Assembly (NCBI RefSeq): GCF_030053415.1
Contig: NZ_JASGBJ010000003.1
Coordinates: forward strand, 289,037-353,036
Direction of reading: 5' to 3'
Source: Marinobacter sp. CHS3-4
GTDB lineage: Bacteria > Pseudomonadota > Gammaproteobacteria > Pseudomonadales > Oleiphilaceae
DNA: 64,000 nt
The translations under genes were made by a program, and so were the position numbers. Numbering within the stretch: the first letter of the stretch is position 1; each line of letters starts with the position of its first letter. A model generated the notes under the pieces. It ran no database searches and was not told the origin of the DNA. It worked only from the letters and a program-made list of their open reading frames with translations. This document shows positions 9,901-17,110 of this stretch, piece after piece.

Positions 9901-10222
9901 CAAAGTTGGTAGCCGCTGCCAGTGGCTCATCAAACATCAGCTTCAGACTCTGTCCGCCGTCGACTTTCTCCACGGTAAAGGACACCGGGGTGCCGCCGGT
10001 GGTGACGCTAATCTTGCTTTGCAGGTCATTCACGCTGTCGGTGATGGTATGGCTGAAACGCAGTACCGTATCAGATTGCTGGCTGACGCCAATCTGCCCG
10101 TCAGCAGGGTAGCTGTAAACAACCGAGCCAGGCCCCGTGGGTTCGTTGATGGTCTGCTCTTCACCACCGCAGGCGGCCAATAGAATTGCAGGAATAAGTG
10201 CCAGGGTCTTGTTGTACTTCAT
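6911..10222 (-). CDS. Large surface lipoprotein with Ig-like (Big_5 type) domains
   Basis: The 1103-residue lipoprotein precursor begins at ATG 10222. GAGGAG lies nine bases upstream, while the alternative codon three residues earlier abuts the ribosome site. The signal peptide ends in the lipobox LLAAC. Repeated units such as YPADGQIGVSQQSDTVLRFSH and MPGPVDAIP...PVILFFDEPL look like bacterial Ig-like 'Big_5' modules, as seen in large surface proteins. The middle and C-terminal parts are beta-rich with several Cys pairs. No GxSxG lipase motif is visible. It follows the FadL-like gene by 13 bases. This resembles the pairing of the lysophospholipase lipoprotein VolA with FadL in Vibrio, though no shared catalytic domain is evident. 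Function unknown; a lipid-handling partner of the porin is an inference. Confidence 0.75.
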   Translation of the reverse strand: MKYNKTLALIPAILLAACGGEEQTINEPTGPGSVVYSYPADGQIGVSQQSDTVLRFSHTITDSVNDLQSKISVTTGGTPVSFTVEKVDGGQSLKLMFDEPLAAATNFDVTFNEPLNAEGGRNVDVPNASGDPGVQFQTRGSLSGIASLTNTSETFEIASQVPSASGDFKAMNFSTFRVTMTQPIHPDWESLGGSVQLLDQDDQPVPATVLVKGNRIALDPCVTAEPTMCGSKDDILNSGAEYTLQIQNLPSLTDPSGSRFSSDWTFTPRDTGPTVTLKQTAIDSGLASGASESESMKSILNGQVINGVTLNSVLQGNAGPSQQTGDLFAELAFAPAFKADEALPLRIPKGSVLRSTSLDVLVGGEVPVLDAATGNLQTTGDIKVTMMSDASGYMSPNPYTDDLSAPRHITLFMDVSMNTDNAQPNAALSQTLMGVELRGIAIVENGVLTIDAIGTVEPGLLGQEYTDSTIAFHLEAATDVDSALDAENEREMDATAPSLLSWMPGPVDAIPATRQSMQRPGDPVILFFDEPLAPDSLDGNITLTENGTTVSNLDMKLDGTTITLNPEGGLKHGVDYQVLVNGVTDLAGNPTALAPLEFALDPIDGSSIVKRPPLALTTYPGYPCETNHSVLDLENGVLGQCYDVRGDAYTGGRDATVDTMPVSTMPADRPITVVFSKSIDPDSVIEGTTFIVEKVTQNGVGSGAITSSEPVSGRLELGPQRLRFFPDEAWQPGDHYRYTLASSEAAGACSAGTYSAICDTDGLALKTDLLEGLNDSDPGADPLTIYFTGTEAVDTVFTPLRNLPIRDTNSNFLVDCNAGTNDSGNRTFENVENCLEPFEHGGSDAEGWASSANSTKLAVTGKQASASGLVSPTAPAQVGCVAGEGVTCPRAKFIYQSYALNTEVKGPGIYDPDPNVDGDEIEGILVDLYPTMLSTTSISVFTKIYVLGFIPLQEETVTNTQVLRMRYAKDDPACTGSNCARNSLVPGVIAEGENGQPVFITKADLLIDAPDMAIPLGGTHDLYGRPFTLDLKGDITFFDDGRMQIEQRNSNRVGASDELLVTANTGGFQNAGVVTLRLPLEIPVNGTYLNFISNPVKDLPAQQ

Positions 10223-10235
10223 GGCCAACATCTCC

Positions 10236-11567
10236 TCAGAACTTCAGAGTAATCGAACCGCTGATGACGTGAATCTCACCGTCAGCCGTTGCCTGTTGTT
10301 CATTGCCGTCGAAATCGACGATGGTGAAATCCCGCTCCTGCAGTTGCTGGTACTGGTAGCCAATGTCCATGCGGACCGGATAGGCCAGTAAACGGGTTTT
10401 GGTGTAGGTGGCGCTCAGGCCAAGGCCCACAACGATCTTGTCGGTGTCCAGATAATTCAGCTCGGGGTTGCGAGTAGTTTCCAGTGGCGACTCCTCGTAG
10501 GCAACGCCGCCGCGCACCGCAAAATGTTCGCCAAGCTGATATTCACCGCCAATTCTTGGAATCATGATGTCCTTGAACCGAATCCGGTCTGCCGGACTGA
10601 TGCTTTCCTGGTCGCGAACTGATTCGCTGGCAAATTCGTCTTCCAGTTCGGACCAGTTCTGCTGTTCGACACTGCCACCTACGCGCCAGCCATCTCCGAC
10701 ATATTGGGTTCCGAACGAGAAGGTTTCAGGCTGAAACGAGTCAATGGTGGCCACATTCAGGCTCAGCCCCGGATCCGGAATGGTCTGGGTGACGATGACG
10801 TTGGAATTCACCGAGGTTGAAGATGCAGATTTGGTCCGATAGGTCAGCGCGGATTCCCAGCCACTGAACAGACAAGACTCATCCGGGCACAAGGTTTCCC
10901 CCCAGTTTACGGTGGTACCGAGGATGGACTTGAGCGAAGGTTCGGCATTGACGGAAAGTCTTTCACGGCTGGTTTCACCACCAAGTGTTGAAACCGCATC
11001 CAGGCTCGCCGCCGCTTCCAGGGTAATCCGCGCAGATACGCCTGCCGAAATGCCCCGCCAAAGCGGCGTCGCCCCGCCGATGTTGAGAAACAGTGGTTCC
11101 TTGCCGTACTGCAGGTACTGCCCGGTCTCAGAGGTTTGGGAGGAAAACGCCAGCATCTCCTTGCCGTATTTTTCCACACCGGCAATGAAGCCCAGGTAAA
11201 TAGGGTGGTCAAACCGGGTCAGTGAGCCAAGGTTGGTTTTCATACCGATTAGCACATGTTGGCTGGGCGCATTGGATACGATGTCCCCATTGGCATCTGA
11301 ACGGCTGGAACGAAGTTCTTGCTCTGCGTGCAGTATTCCCGAGGTTAACTCACCCCGTTCGTCGGCAGTCAGGTAGGACGGATTGTAATAAGTAGACGAT
11401 ACCTGGCTGTTGAACATCGACAGCGACTGCGCTGTGGCCACGTCGACAGGCATGACACCGTAAGCGGTGCCCAGATTGCCCATGCTGGCCATAGAAAGTG
11501 CCGAATAGCCACTGGCTGCAATAGCAAGCGTCAGTGTATGAAGAGAAAATCGGGGGGTTAATGCCAT
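10236..11567 (-). CDS. FadL/OmpP1/TodX-family outer membrane transport protein
   Basis: The 443-residue outer membrane protein starts at ATG 11567 with GGAGTG seven bases upstream. A signal peptide ends near SALSMA. The mature N-terminus (GNLGTAYGVMPVDVATAQSL...) and the NPSYL segment fit the N-terminal hatch of FadL channels. Alternating beta-strands continue to a terminal Phe (SITLKF), the usual outer membrane insertion signal. FadL-family channels admit long-chain fatty acids or other hydrophobic compounds, which suits a hydrocarbon-degrading marine organism. It is the first gene of a two-gene operon with the Ig-like lipoprotein. Confidence 0.85.
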   Translation of the reverse strand: MALTPRFSLHTLTLAIAASGYSALSMASMGNLGTAYGVMPVDVATAQSLSMFNSQVSSTYYNPSYLTADERGELTSGILHAEQELRSSRSDANGDIVSNAPSQHVLIGMKTNLGSLTRFDHPIYLGFIAGVEKYGKEMLAFSSQTSETGQYLQYGKEPLFLNIGGATPLWRGISAGVSARITLEAAASLDAVSTLGGETSRERLSVNAEPSLKSILGTTVNWGETLCPDESCLFSGWESALTYRTKSASSTSVNSNVIVTQTIPDPGLSLNVATIDSFQPETFSFGTQYVGDGWRVGGSVEQQNWSELEDEFASESVRDQESISPADRIRFKDIMIPRIGGEYQLGEHFAVRGGVAYEESPLETTRNPELNYLDTDKIVVGLGLSATYTKTRLLAYPVRMDIGYQYQQLQERDFTIVDFDGNEQQATADGEIHVISGSITLKF

Positions 11568-11868
11568 GGAACACTCCAATTGTTGTCTTTTTCCACTTTG
11601 GCGCACGCCTGTAAGGTAACCGGCGAATAGGAACCACGGTGGTTATTCAGTGTGTGGCGATTTTATGTTGGCAGGGCAGGCGGCACTTTGGCTGTTCTGA
11701 CATCGGGGGGTGTCTGGCGAACCACTTGATTCAAAGCCGAAGATAAAAAATGGTTCGATATCAACTAATTACATCGCCGCACCTGAAGTGTGCGACCGCG
11801 CTGTTTCTGTGGCGCAAATGTGATTGGCTTCGCACTATGGGCCTGACATCGGCCCACGTATTCGCCGT
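11568..11868. other. Intergenic region, no gene seen
   Basis: About 300 bases between the FadL-like start and the TIGR02647 stop, both on the minus strand. It presumably holds the FadL-operon promoter, but I could not pick a convincing -35/-10 pair. No RNA gene or long repeat is evident. Confidence 0.5.
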
Positions 11869-12123
11869 TCAGGTGACGGTATTGTTGGTGCTGCTCAGAA
11901 CTGACAGCAGCCGTTGAGCGTGTTCTGCGGTTTCGCTGCCAAGGCTCGTGAGATAGCCCCCGTCTTTTTGGGTAATCAATCCTTTGGCGTACAGACGTTC
12001 TGCGGCTGCGATGGCCTCGGCCGACGCGGAATGGCTGTGTACCTTGATGCCTTCATTGATCGAAGACAGGTTAAACATGGAAAGCAGATTCAGCTCTGCC
12101 AGGTGATCGGTTGTGAATGCCAT
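11869..12123 (-). CDS. TIGR02647 family small protein
   Basis: The 84-residue protein has a strong ribosome site (GGAGG, seven bases before ATG). Its sequence (LAELNLLSMFNL near residue 8, EGIKVH, YAKGLITQKDGGYLTSLG) matches the conserved gammaproteobacterial family TIGR02647. The helix-turn-helix-like run AIAAAERLYAKGLIT has led to the idea that family members bind DNA, but no function is established. It seems to be a single-gene unit. Confidence 0.8.
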   Translation of the reverse strand: MAFTTDHLAELNLLSMFNLSSINEGIKVHSHSASAEAIAAAERLYAKGLITQKDGGYLTSLGSETAEHAQRLLSVLSSTNNTVT

Positions 12124-12282
12124 GGCGTGTCCTCCGGACTGGGGCTTTATGGCAGTCTGGGTCGTGATTCGGCATTTCGCCAGTTTTCGGTATGGGTATG
12201 CCTGATCGAGGGGGAAATTTTCGAAAAAGCCTGCAATACTGTCGCTAGACGAAGCTATGAAACGTCACCACGTGCGTCCCAG

Positions 12283-13116
12283 ATGACAAGCATAGACATA
12301 CGACAGATGCCCCGGCGAGCGGGGAGCGTTCCAGCGGTGGTTGTTCTTACTGCCGTGGTATGGCTGATCTGTTGTCTGGTTCCTGTCAGCGTCAAGGCCG
12401 TCGAACATATCCGGATCGCGGCGCCTGATCTCCCTGGTGCGTCTGGAGAGGGGGGCACAGGCCGGGATGCAGAAATCGTCGATCAGGTTTTGAACCTCTG
12501 TGGTTACCAGGCGGAGTTTGTGGTTCAACCGTTCGGGCGACACCTGCGAACCTACCGGGAACAGCAGAATTATGACGCAGCCATGACAGTCCCTTTGGCT
12601 GCGAATCTTGCAGGGGCTGGAACAGCGGCTTACATCTGGTATCAGAACGGGGCTTATTATGACAGCTCCCGAACCGGCCCTATCCGGTCCATTGAAGACC
12701 TTTCTGATCTTCACCTCGTGACCTTTAAAAATGGCGTCGAACTGCTCGAGCTGAATGAAATCGTGCCTGATATTGCTTCCGTGCTTGAGATAGCAGATCA
12801 GCGTGTTCATTCGAAGCTGCTCTTCCTCAAGCGGGTAGATGCCATTCTGGCGGATGGACTGATCATTGCGGAAATCAATCGCAGGCTGGCGAACGACCAG
12901 CAATTCAGCCCGAATTTCGATCCCCACGCGGCTTTACGTTTTTCACCCATCTTTCCGCCGTCACCCTACAAGATGGTATTCCGAGATTCGTTGATCGCTG
13001 AAGAGTTCGATCGCTGCTACGATGCGGCCCGAAAGGATGGGGTAATAGCGGATATTAACGAACGTCATCTCGGGCCCTTCCAGCACGAACTCAGGCATGG
13101 TTATCTGGGGTTTTGA
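12283..13116 (+). CDS. Periplasmic substrate-binding-like protein (SBP_bac_3 fold)
   Basis: The protein has about 277 residues if it starts at ATG 12283. ATG 12307 or GTG 12335 are alternatives, and none has a strong ribosome site. A hydrophobic segment (PAVVVLTAVVWLICCLVPV) ends in an Ala-rich cleavage region, so it is exported. The mature part (EHIRIAAPDLPG..., GRDAEIVDQVLNLCGYQAEFVVQPFGR) follows the family 3 solute-binding pattern, as in amino-acid receptors and the extracellular sensors of some kinases. No permease or ATPase gene is next to it. It is followed 13 bases later by an XdhC-like gene. The ligand is unknown. Confidence 0.7.
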   Translation: MTSIDIRQMPRRAGSVPAVVVLTAVVWLICCLVPVSVKAVEHIRIAAPDLPGASGEGGTGRDAEIVDQVLNLCGYQAEFVVQPFGRHLRTYREQQNYDAAMTVPLAANLAGAGTAAYIWYQNGAYYDSSRTGPIRSIEDLSDLHLVTFKNGVELLELNEIVPDIASVLEIADQRVHSKLLFLKRVDAILADGLIIAEINRRLANDQQFSPNFDPHAALRFSPIFPPSPYKMVFRDSLIAEEFDRCYDAARKDGVIADINERHLGPFQHELRHGYLGF

Positions 13117-13129
13117 TTGAGAACACGCC

Positions 13130-14122
13130 ATGAATAATCTGGATTATCAGGTAGTCACGCAGGCCATTAGTTGGCTGGAAGAGGGCAGGACCATCTGGTT
13201 CTGCACCGTGCTGTCTACCTTTGGCTCATCACCCCGCGAGCCCGGATCACTCATGGTCGCTTCGGCAGACGGTAAACATGTTGGATCGCTTTCAGGAGGC
13301 TGTGTTGAGGAAGACTTTCTTGAGCGAGTGACCACCGGCGATTTTGAATCCCCAGCGGTTACGGTGCGTTATGGTGATTCGAAAGATGACCGGGGTAACC
13401 CCCGCATCAAATTGCCCTGCGGCGGCGTGCTGGAAGTGCTTATCGAGAAAATGAGTGCCAATGAAGAGACCAAGGTTCATTGTGCCCGGATACTCGACGC
13501 CATGGTGTCCGGCCAGCCCCCCGTTGCACGACAAGTCAGGCTGACAGACGGTGCAAAGTGGCTTGAAACGATAGAACCCACCGGGCCGCGAGTGGTGGTC
13601 AGCCAGGCAGAAGAAATAGTGACCATCCGGGTTGGCGCCATTGCCCGGCTCATATTGGCTGGCTACTCAGCCGTTGCCGAAGCTTGCGCCAGTTTTGCCG
13701 TGAGCCTGGGTTATGAAGTGATTGTCTGCGACCCCCGTGAGGAAGTGACGGCTAACATGCGCCTCCCGGAGGGTGTTCAGTTTCAGCCGGTTTTACCATC
13801 GCTTTATATCAGTGCCGAGGGCACTTGCACCGCGTCCACAGCGGTGGTGGCAGCAACCCACGACCCGAAAATCGATGACCTGGCGGTGATGGCCGCCGTT
13901 AAAACCCCGGCAAGCTACATTGGTGTGATGGGGTCTCTGAAGACCTCTAAAGCACGCTCAGAGCGCCTGCGACGTTCGGGTGGGCTTAGCGATGAAGACA
14001 TCCGTCGAATTCACATGCCCATCGGTCTTCAGCTTGGCAGCAAAACGCCATCAGAAATCGCACTGGCCATCATGGCCGATATTGTTCGTGTGAGACGGGG
14101 TCGCGACATCGACGAATTGTAG
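13130..14122 (+). CDS. XdhC/CoxI family protein
   Basis: The 330-residue protein has the two-domain XdhC layout. The N-terminal XdhC/CoxI domain carries FGSSPREPGSLM and the hallmark GSLSGGCVEEDF near residues 46-57. The C-terminal Rossmann-like domain has VCDPRE and YIGVMGSLKTSKAR, with a C-terminal PIGLQLGSKTPSEIALAIMADI. XdhC proteins bind molybdenum cofactor and hand it, after sulfuration, to xanthine-dehydrogenase-type enzymes. No such enzyme is encoded here, and the molybdopterin enzyme at 4475-6769 is of another family. It is probably cotranscribed with the upstream binding protein. Its client is unknown. Confidence 0.9.
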   Translation: MNNLDYQVVTQAISWLEEGRTIWFCTVLSTFGSSPREPGSLMVASADGKHVGSLSGGCVEEDFLERVTTGDFESPAVTVRYGDSKDDRGNPRIKLPCGGVLEVLIEKMSANEETKVHCARILDAMVSGQPPVARQVRLTDGAKWLETIEPTGPRVVVSQAEEIVTIRVGAIARLILAGYSAVAEACASFAVSLGYEVIVCDPREEVTANMRLPEGVQFQPVLPSLYISAEGTCTASTAVVAATHDPKIDDLAVMAAVKTPASYIGVMGSLKTSKARSERLRRSGGLSDEDIRRIHMPIGLQLGSKTPSEIALAIMADIVRVRRGRDIDEL

Positions 14123-14311
14123 TCGGCGCGCCTGTTCTGGCAACTCTTAAGGGGCCGGACGCTTACGTCTCACCGGATATGACAGGTTGTACGAACCAGG
14201 CAGAGATGGAATGAAGGTTGTCGAAATTCTTTACAAACTTAGTGATCTGTCGCTTGGGGTGAATGTAAGCCGGCATCACAACCACTGATAAACACATCAC
14301 AATACTGCCCA

Positions 14312-14327
14312 TGGCACTGTTATTGCT
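14312..14327 (+). promoter_or_regulatory. Sigma-54 (-24/-12) promoter of the PEP-CTERM gene
   Basis: TGGCACT-GTTA-TTGCT matches the sigma-54 consensus, with GG at -24 and GC at -12 exactly ten bases apart. Transcription would start near 14338, giving a leader of about 56 bases to the ATG at 14394. PEP-CTERM genes in other bacteria are known to be driven by RpoN with the PrsK/PrsR system. A possible upstream inverted repeat, TTACA (14231) / TGTAA (14264), could be an activator site, but this is weak. Confidence 0.75.
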
Positions 14328-14393
14328 CCCGAATCAAAGCAGTACGTGTAGTCTGTATGAACGCGAAAACCAAAACAACATGGAGCGTATGCT

Positions 14394-14954
14394 ATGAAAA
14401 AGAATGCCTGTTTTTGCCTCTTGATGATTCTGGGTTTGATCTGGATATCACCTGCTCAGGCAACACCAATATATGCGGACAGCCTTGTGGCTTCTAGCTT
14501 CGTCACTTCCTTTGGCTCTGGTGATGTGACCGGTGCACCAGATGGTGGTGGCCTCTTCTTGGGAGATGACTTCGATCCACCCACCAATCCGGGCTCCATT
14601 ACCGTGGGGTTTTCAGGAGGACTGGGTGACGGCGCGGGAGATGACATTTTTGTTGTTGATGTCGCTAGCTCGGTTAATGAGACAGCCAATATTTATGCCA
14701 GCACGGACAATATTTCGTTCACCTTTCTGGGTATGGTAAATGCTGTCGCAAACAGCCTTGATATCAACGGCCTGTTTTCAGGCGCCATCAACTATCTGAG
14801 AATCGACAACGCTTCCACCGAGGTCTCGATCGATATCGATGCCGTGGGTGGCTATTATGCCTACGAGCCCCGTGACGTGCCGGAGCCAGCATCCATTCTG
14901 ATCATGCTTGCCGGTCTTCTGGGAATTGGTGTCTCTCGTATTAAGAAGTCCTGA
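14394..14954 (+). CDS. PEP-CTERM sorting-signal protein
   Basis: The 186-residue secreted protein has a signal peptide of about 23 residues (cleavage after AQA). The small Gly/Asp-rich beta-type mature domain begins around residue 24. The C-terminus is a textbook PEP-CTERM tripartite signal: VPEPAS at 162-167, a hydrophobic stretch at 168-180, and the basic tail RIKKS. Such proteins are processed by exosortase and exported with exopolysaccharide. No exosortase is in the window. It is a single-gene unit with a sigma-54 promoter and a terminator hairpin 12 bases past the stop. Confidence 0.9.
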   Translation: MKKNACFCLLMILGLIWISPAQATPIYADSLVASSFVTSFGSGDVTGAPDGGGLFLGDDFDPPTNPGSITVGFSGGLGDGAGDDIFVVDVASSVNETANIYASTDNISFTFLGMVNAVANSLDINGLFSGAINYLRIDNASTEVSIDIDAVGGYYAYEPRDVPEPASILIMLAGLLGIGVSRIKKS

Positions 14955-14965
14955 CAGAAATTGAG

Positions 14966-15012
14966 AGCCCCCCGATGGCTGGTTGCCGTGACCGGTCTTG
15001 GGGGGCTTTAGC
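14966..15012 (+). terminator. Terminator hairpin after the PEP-CTERM gene
   Basis: AGCCCCCC (14966-14973) pairs with GGGGGGCT (15000-15007), with a long, partly structured loop and TTTA plus CTTTT downstream. Probably rho-independent for the + strand. Confidence 0.65.
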
Positions 15013-15031
15013 TTTTCCTTTGCGGCGCGTC

Positions 15032-15496
15032 TCACGCACCCGTCTTCCTTGGCCGGTTAGGGCTGTTAAGCTCTTTCGTGTATACATTAGTCGTTTTCGT
15101 AAGATCAAAACCGATAGAAGGGTAAAACTTATGAGATTCCAAACGACGCACGTTAGAGCGAACGAGTACACGCGTTAGACCTAAATTTCGAGACCAGTCT
15201 TCGGCAGCATTTACCAACAAAAGCCCGATGCCTGATCGTCTATGACTTGAGCGCACGACCAAGCCAGTTATTTCTGAGATAAAACCCTGACCGAGCGATA
15301 GGCGTTTTTCGACAGCGATCCACCCAAGAACCGAATCATCAGAAACAGCCACGAATAATTGATGATTTGACGAATTCGCCGATGCTTTAAGCCACTCAAG
15401 AGTTTCTGGCTCGCTTACTGAATAGCCCCATTCCAGGACTAACTCGTGAATCCCTTTCAGTTGTTTGCTTCTTGCAGTCTGAATCGAAACTTGCAT
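15032..15496 (-). CDS. GNAT family N-acetyltransferase
   Basis: A 154-residue protein from ATG 15496 (TTG two codons earlier is also open). It has the GNAT pattern: beta4 ending in GFISEITGLVVRSSHRRSGIG, where RRSGIG is the acetyl-CoA-binding Q/RxxGxG/A loop (motif A), then VNAAEDWSRNLG and a C-terminal ESHKFYPSIGF (motif B). The substrate is unknown. It starts the run of AT-richer, minus-strand accessory genes at 15.0-17.8 kb. Confidence 0.85.
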   Translation of the reverse strand: MQVSIQTARSKQLKGIHELVLEWGYSVSEPETLEWLKASANSSNHQLFVAVSDDSVLGWIAVEKRLSLGQGFISEITGLVVRSSHRRSGIGLLLVNAAEDWSRNLGLTRVLVRSNVRRLESHKFYPSIGFDLTKTTNVYTKELNSPNRPRKTGA

Positions 15497-15532
15497 ATTC
15501 AATCGAGTGCCCGAACGTCAATTAAGCAGTAA

Positions 15533-15781
15533 TCACCTGCCCCGTATTGGCCGATTATTCGCCCAGTCTATGATTGATTGGGTTCTTGCGTCATGAGCAT
15601 CTCTGCTTTTTTGGTCTTCTCGTAATGCCATCAAGTCCTGATAGTCAGCCTTAACAGCTTCTTTCTCTTCGTCAGAGAGTTTGCTCCACTCTTTTTCACT
15701 AAGTCCATAATAAGGCGTTGCGCATCCCGAAAGTGCCAGCGAAAACACGAGAAAAGTCAAAAGCGCGATTAAGTTTTTCAA
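15533..15781 (-). CDS. Small lipoprotein
   Basis: The 82-residue form starts at TTG 15781, preceded by AGGAAG eight bases upstream. The longer frame to 15823 overlaps the gene before it and would put extra residues ahead of the signal peptide. The signal sequence KNLIALLTFLVFSLALSGC has a clear lipobox (LSGC). The mature part is short, charged and helical (SEKEWSKLSDEEKEAVKADY). I do not recognise a family. It lies 31 bases after the DUF2834 gene. Confidence 0.7.
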   Translation of the reverse strand: MKNLIALLTFLVFSLALSGCATPYYGLSEKEWSKLSDEEKEAVKADYQDLMALREDQKSRDAHDARTQSIIDWANNRPIRGR

Positions 15782-15812
15782 GGTCAAATCTTCCTTTGAA
15801 CCTAGCGGCCTG

Positions 15813-16151
15813 TTAAGAATCACTTTTAACCTCTTTGATTTGCCTTTCGCGAATTAGCAAATAGAGAGCAAAGCCCACCGCGACTCCCGGGACGATGCCA
15901 AGCAGCAAACAAACCCATCCTTTCCGAACCGAGTATATCTTGGCCTCGTAAACTACCCAGGCCGCAAGAATGGCCCAGCAAACAAGGACGTCCATCGAAT
16001 AGCCACTGGAATACGGGTTAACAAATCCTGCCGCGAATGCGCCCCATACATCGGGATTCTCGATAAGCGGAGGTAAGACAATCGAAGCGAAAAAGCCCGT
16101 GAAGAAAAGAGCAGCGACAACCAGTGTTGCCTTAAATACTGACTCAGACAT
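15813..16151 (-). CDS. DUF2834 family membrane protein
   Basis: The 112-residue protein has three predicted membrane segments (about 8-28, 52-68, 78-99), the pattern of DUF2834 proteins, with the family-like WGAFAAGFVNPYSSGYSMDVLVCWAI region in the middle. AGAGGG seven bases upstream supports ATG 16151. Function unknown. It is followed closely by the small lipoprotein gene. Confidence 0.75.
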   Translation of the reverse strand: MSESVFKATLVVAALFFTGFFASIVLPPLIENPDVWGAFAAGFVNPYSSGYSMDVLVCWAILAAWVVYEAKIYSVRKGWVCLLLGIVPGVAVGFALYLLIRERQIKEVKSDS

Positions 16152-16392
16152 TTATAAACCCTCTCGCGCGCGACGCATTACCGCAATCAAGTATGTCTTT
16201 GATCGTGTGGATATTTGAAAAGGTACGATTGTGGCACAGGAACGGCCGGTATGGGGTGTCAGAAACACTTAGAATTGGTAGTGACACCATAAAGCGGCCG
16301 GGTAAAACGGAGGCTGACTGCCATTGCTGCGAAGTCCAAAGTGGCGCTTGCAAACAAAAGCGAACATTCGCGTTTCTTCGGATCAGCTCACT

Positions 16393-17061
16393 TCAATCAC
16401 TTTTATTCCGCAGTAAACCCTGCGTTAGGTCATGTGTGATTGCGGACGCAAAATCTTCCAGCGCATGACAATAGGCTTTACCCAAGATCGATTCATAATC
16501 GCTCAAGTAGGCGTAGGAGAATTTTTCTTCGTATTCACCCGTGAAACCCAAGTGTCTTGCAGGTTCTTCTCCCTGCCCTGTCAGATCCACCGTAAACCGT
16601 GCTTCTGCATGAGTGGTCCCCTCAAGCCAACCTGTCCGCGAACGAACATCTAGAAAGGTGACGTCGCCAACAAGCCTGTAAACAGCCTTATCGGGATGTC
16701 CTGCAATCGAGTATCCATGTGCCTCTAGAATCTTTGAGAGGTCAAGCTTTAGGGTCTGCCATGGGGAATTTTTGGCATAAATAGGGAATGGGTTTACATG
16801 TGCAGTTAAATTGCCCACCAACGGCGCACGCGGTCCATCTGCAACATCGACAAAAACAGACGGGTAACCTCTGGGTGAAAGGACTGAATCTGTCGGCTCC
16901 GGCATCGAAAGGCACCTAACGGCAATAAATGCCTCACAACGGATCGCCTGAAACAATTCATTTTCTGGCACGAAGCACTGTCTGTCAGGGTTTTTATAGG
17001 TCTCCTCGTACCAGGCGCAGCCGGAGAGGACGAGGACCTTCAAAGCAAGCGCTGTTCTCAG
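16393..17061 (-). CDS. Lipoprotein of unknown function
   Basis: The frame is open to 17196, but that end overlaps the previous gene. The lipobox (VLVLSGC) at about 17020 means translation must begin shortly before it. I placed the start at CTG 17061, with AGAGG upstream; TTG 17043 is another option. The mature protein of about 205 residues has two early Cys (CFVP, CEAF, CLSM). Its C-terminal half (KLDLSKILEAHGYSIAGHPDKAVYRLVGDV) recalls YajG/LpoB-like lipoprotein folds, but I cannot assign it. It probably shares a transcript with the next lipoprotein gene upstream. Confidence 0.6.
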   Translation of the reverse strand: MRTALALKVLVLSGCAWYEETYKNPDRQCFVPENELFQAIRCEAFIAVRCLSMPEPTDSVLSPRGYPSVFVDVADGPRAPLVGNLTAHVNPFPIYAKNSPWQTLKLDLSKILEAHGYSIAGHPDKAVYRLVGDVTFLDVRSRTGWLEGTTHAEARFTVDLTGQGEEPARHLGFTGEYEEKFSYAYLSDYESILGKAYCHALEDFASAITHDLTQGLLRNKSD

Positions 17062-17110
17062 AAATATGCAAAGCCTCTGGAAAGCGCCACGCTGGCAGCC
17101 TCGAGAGCTG

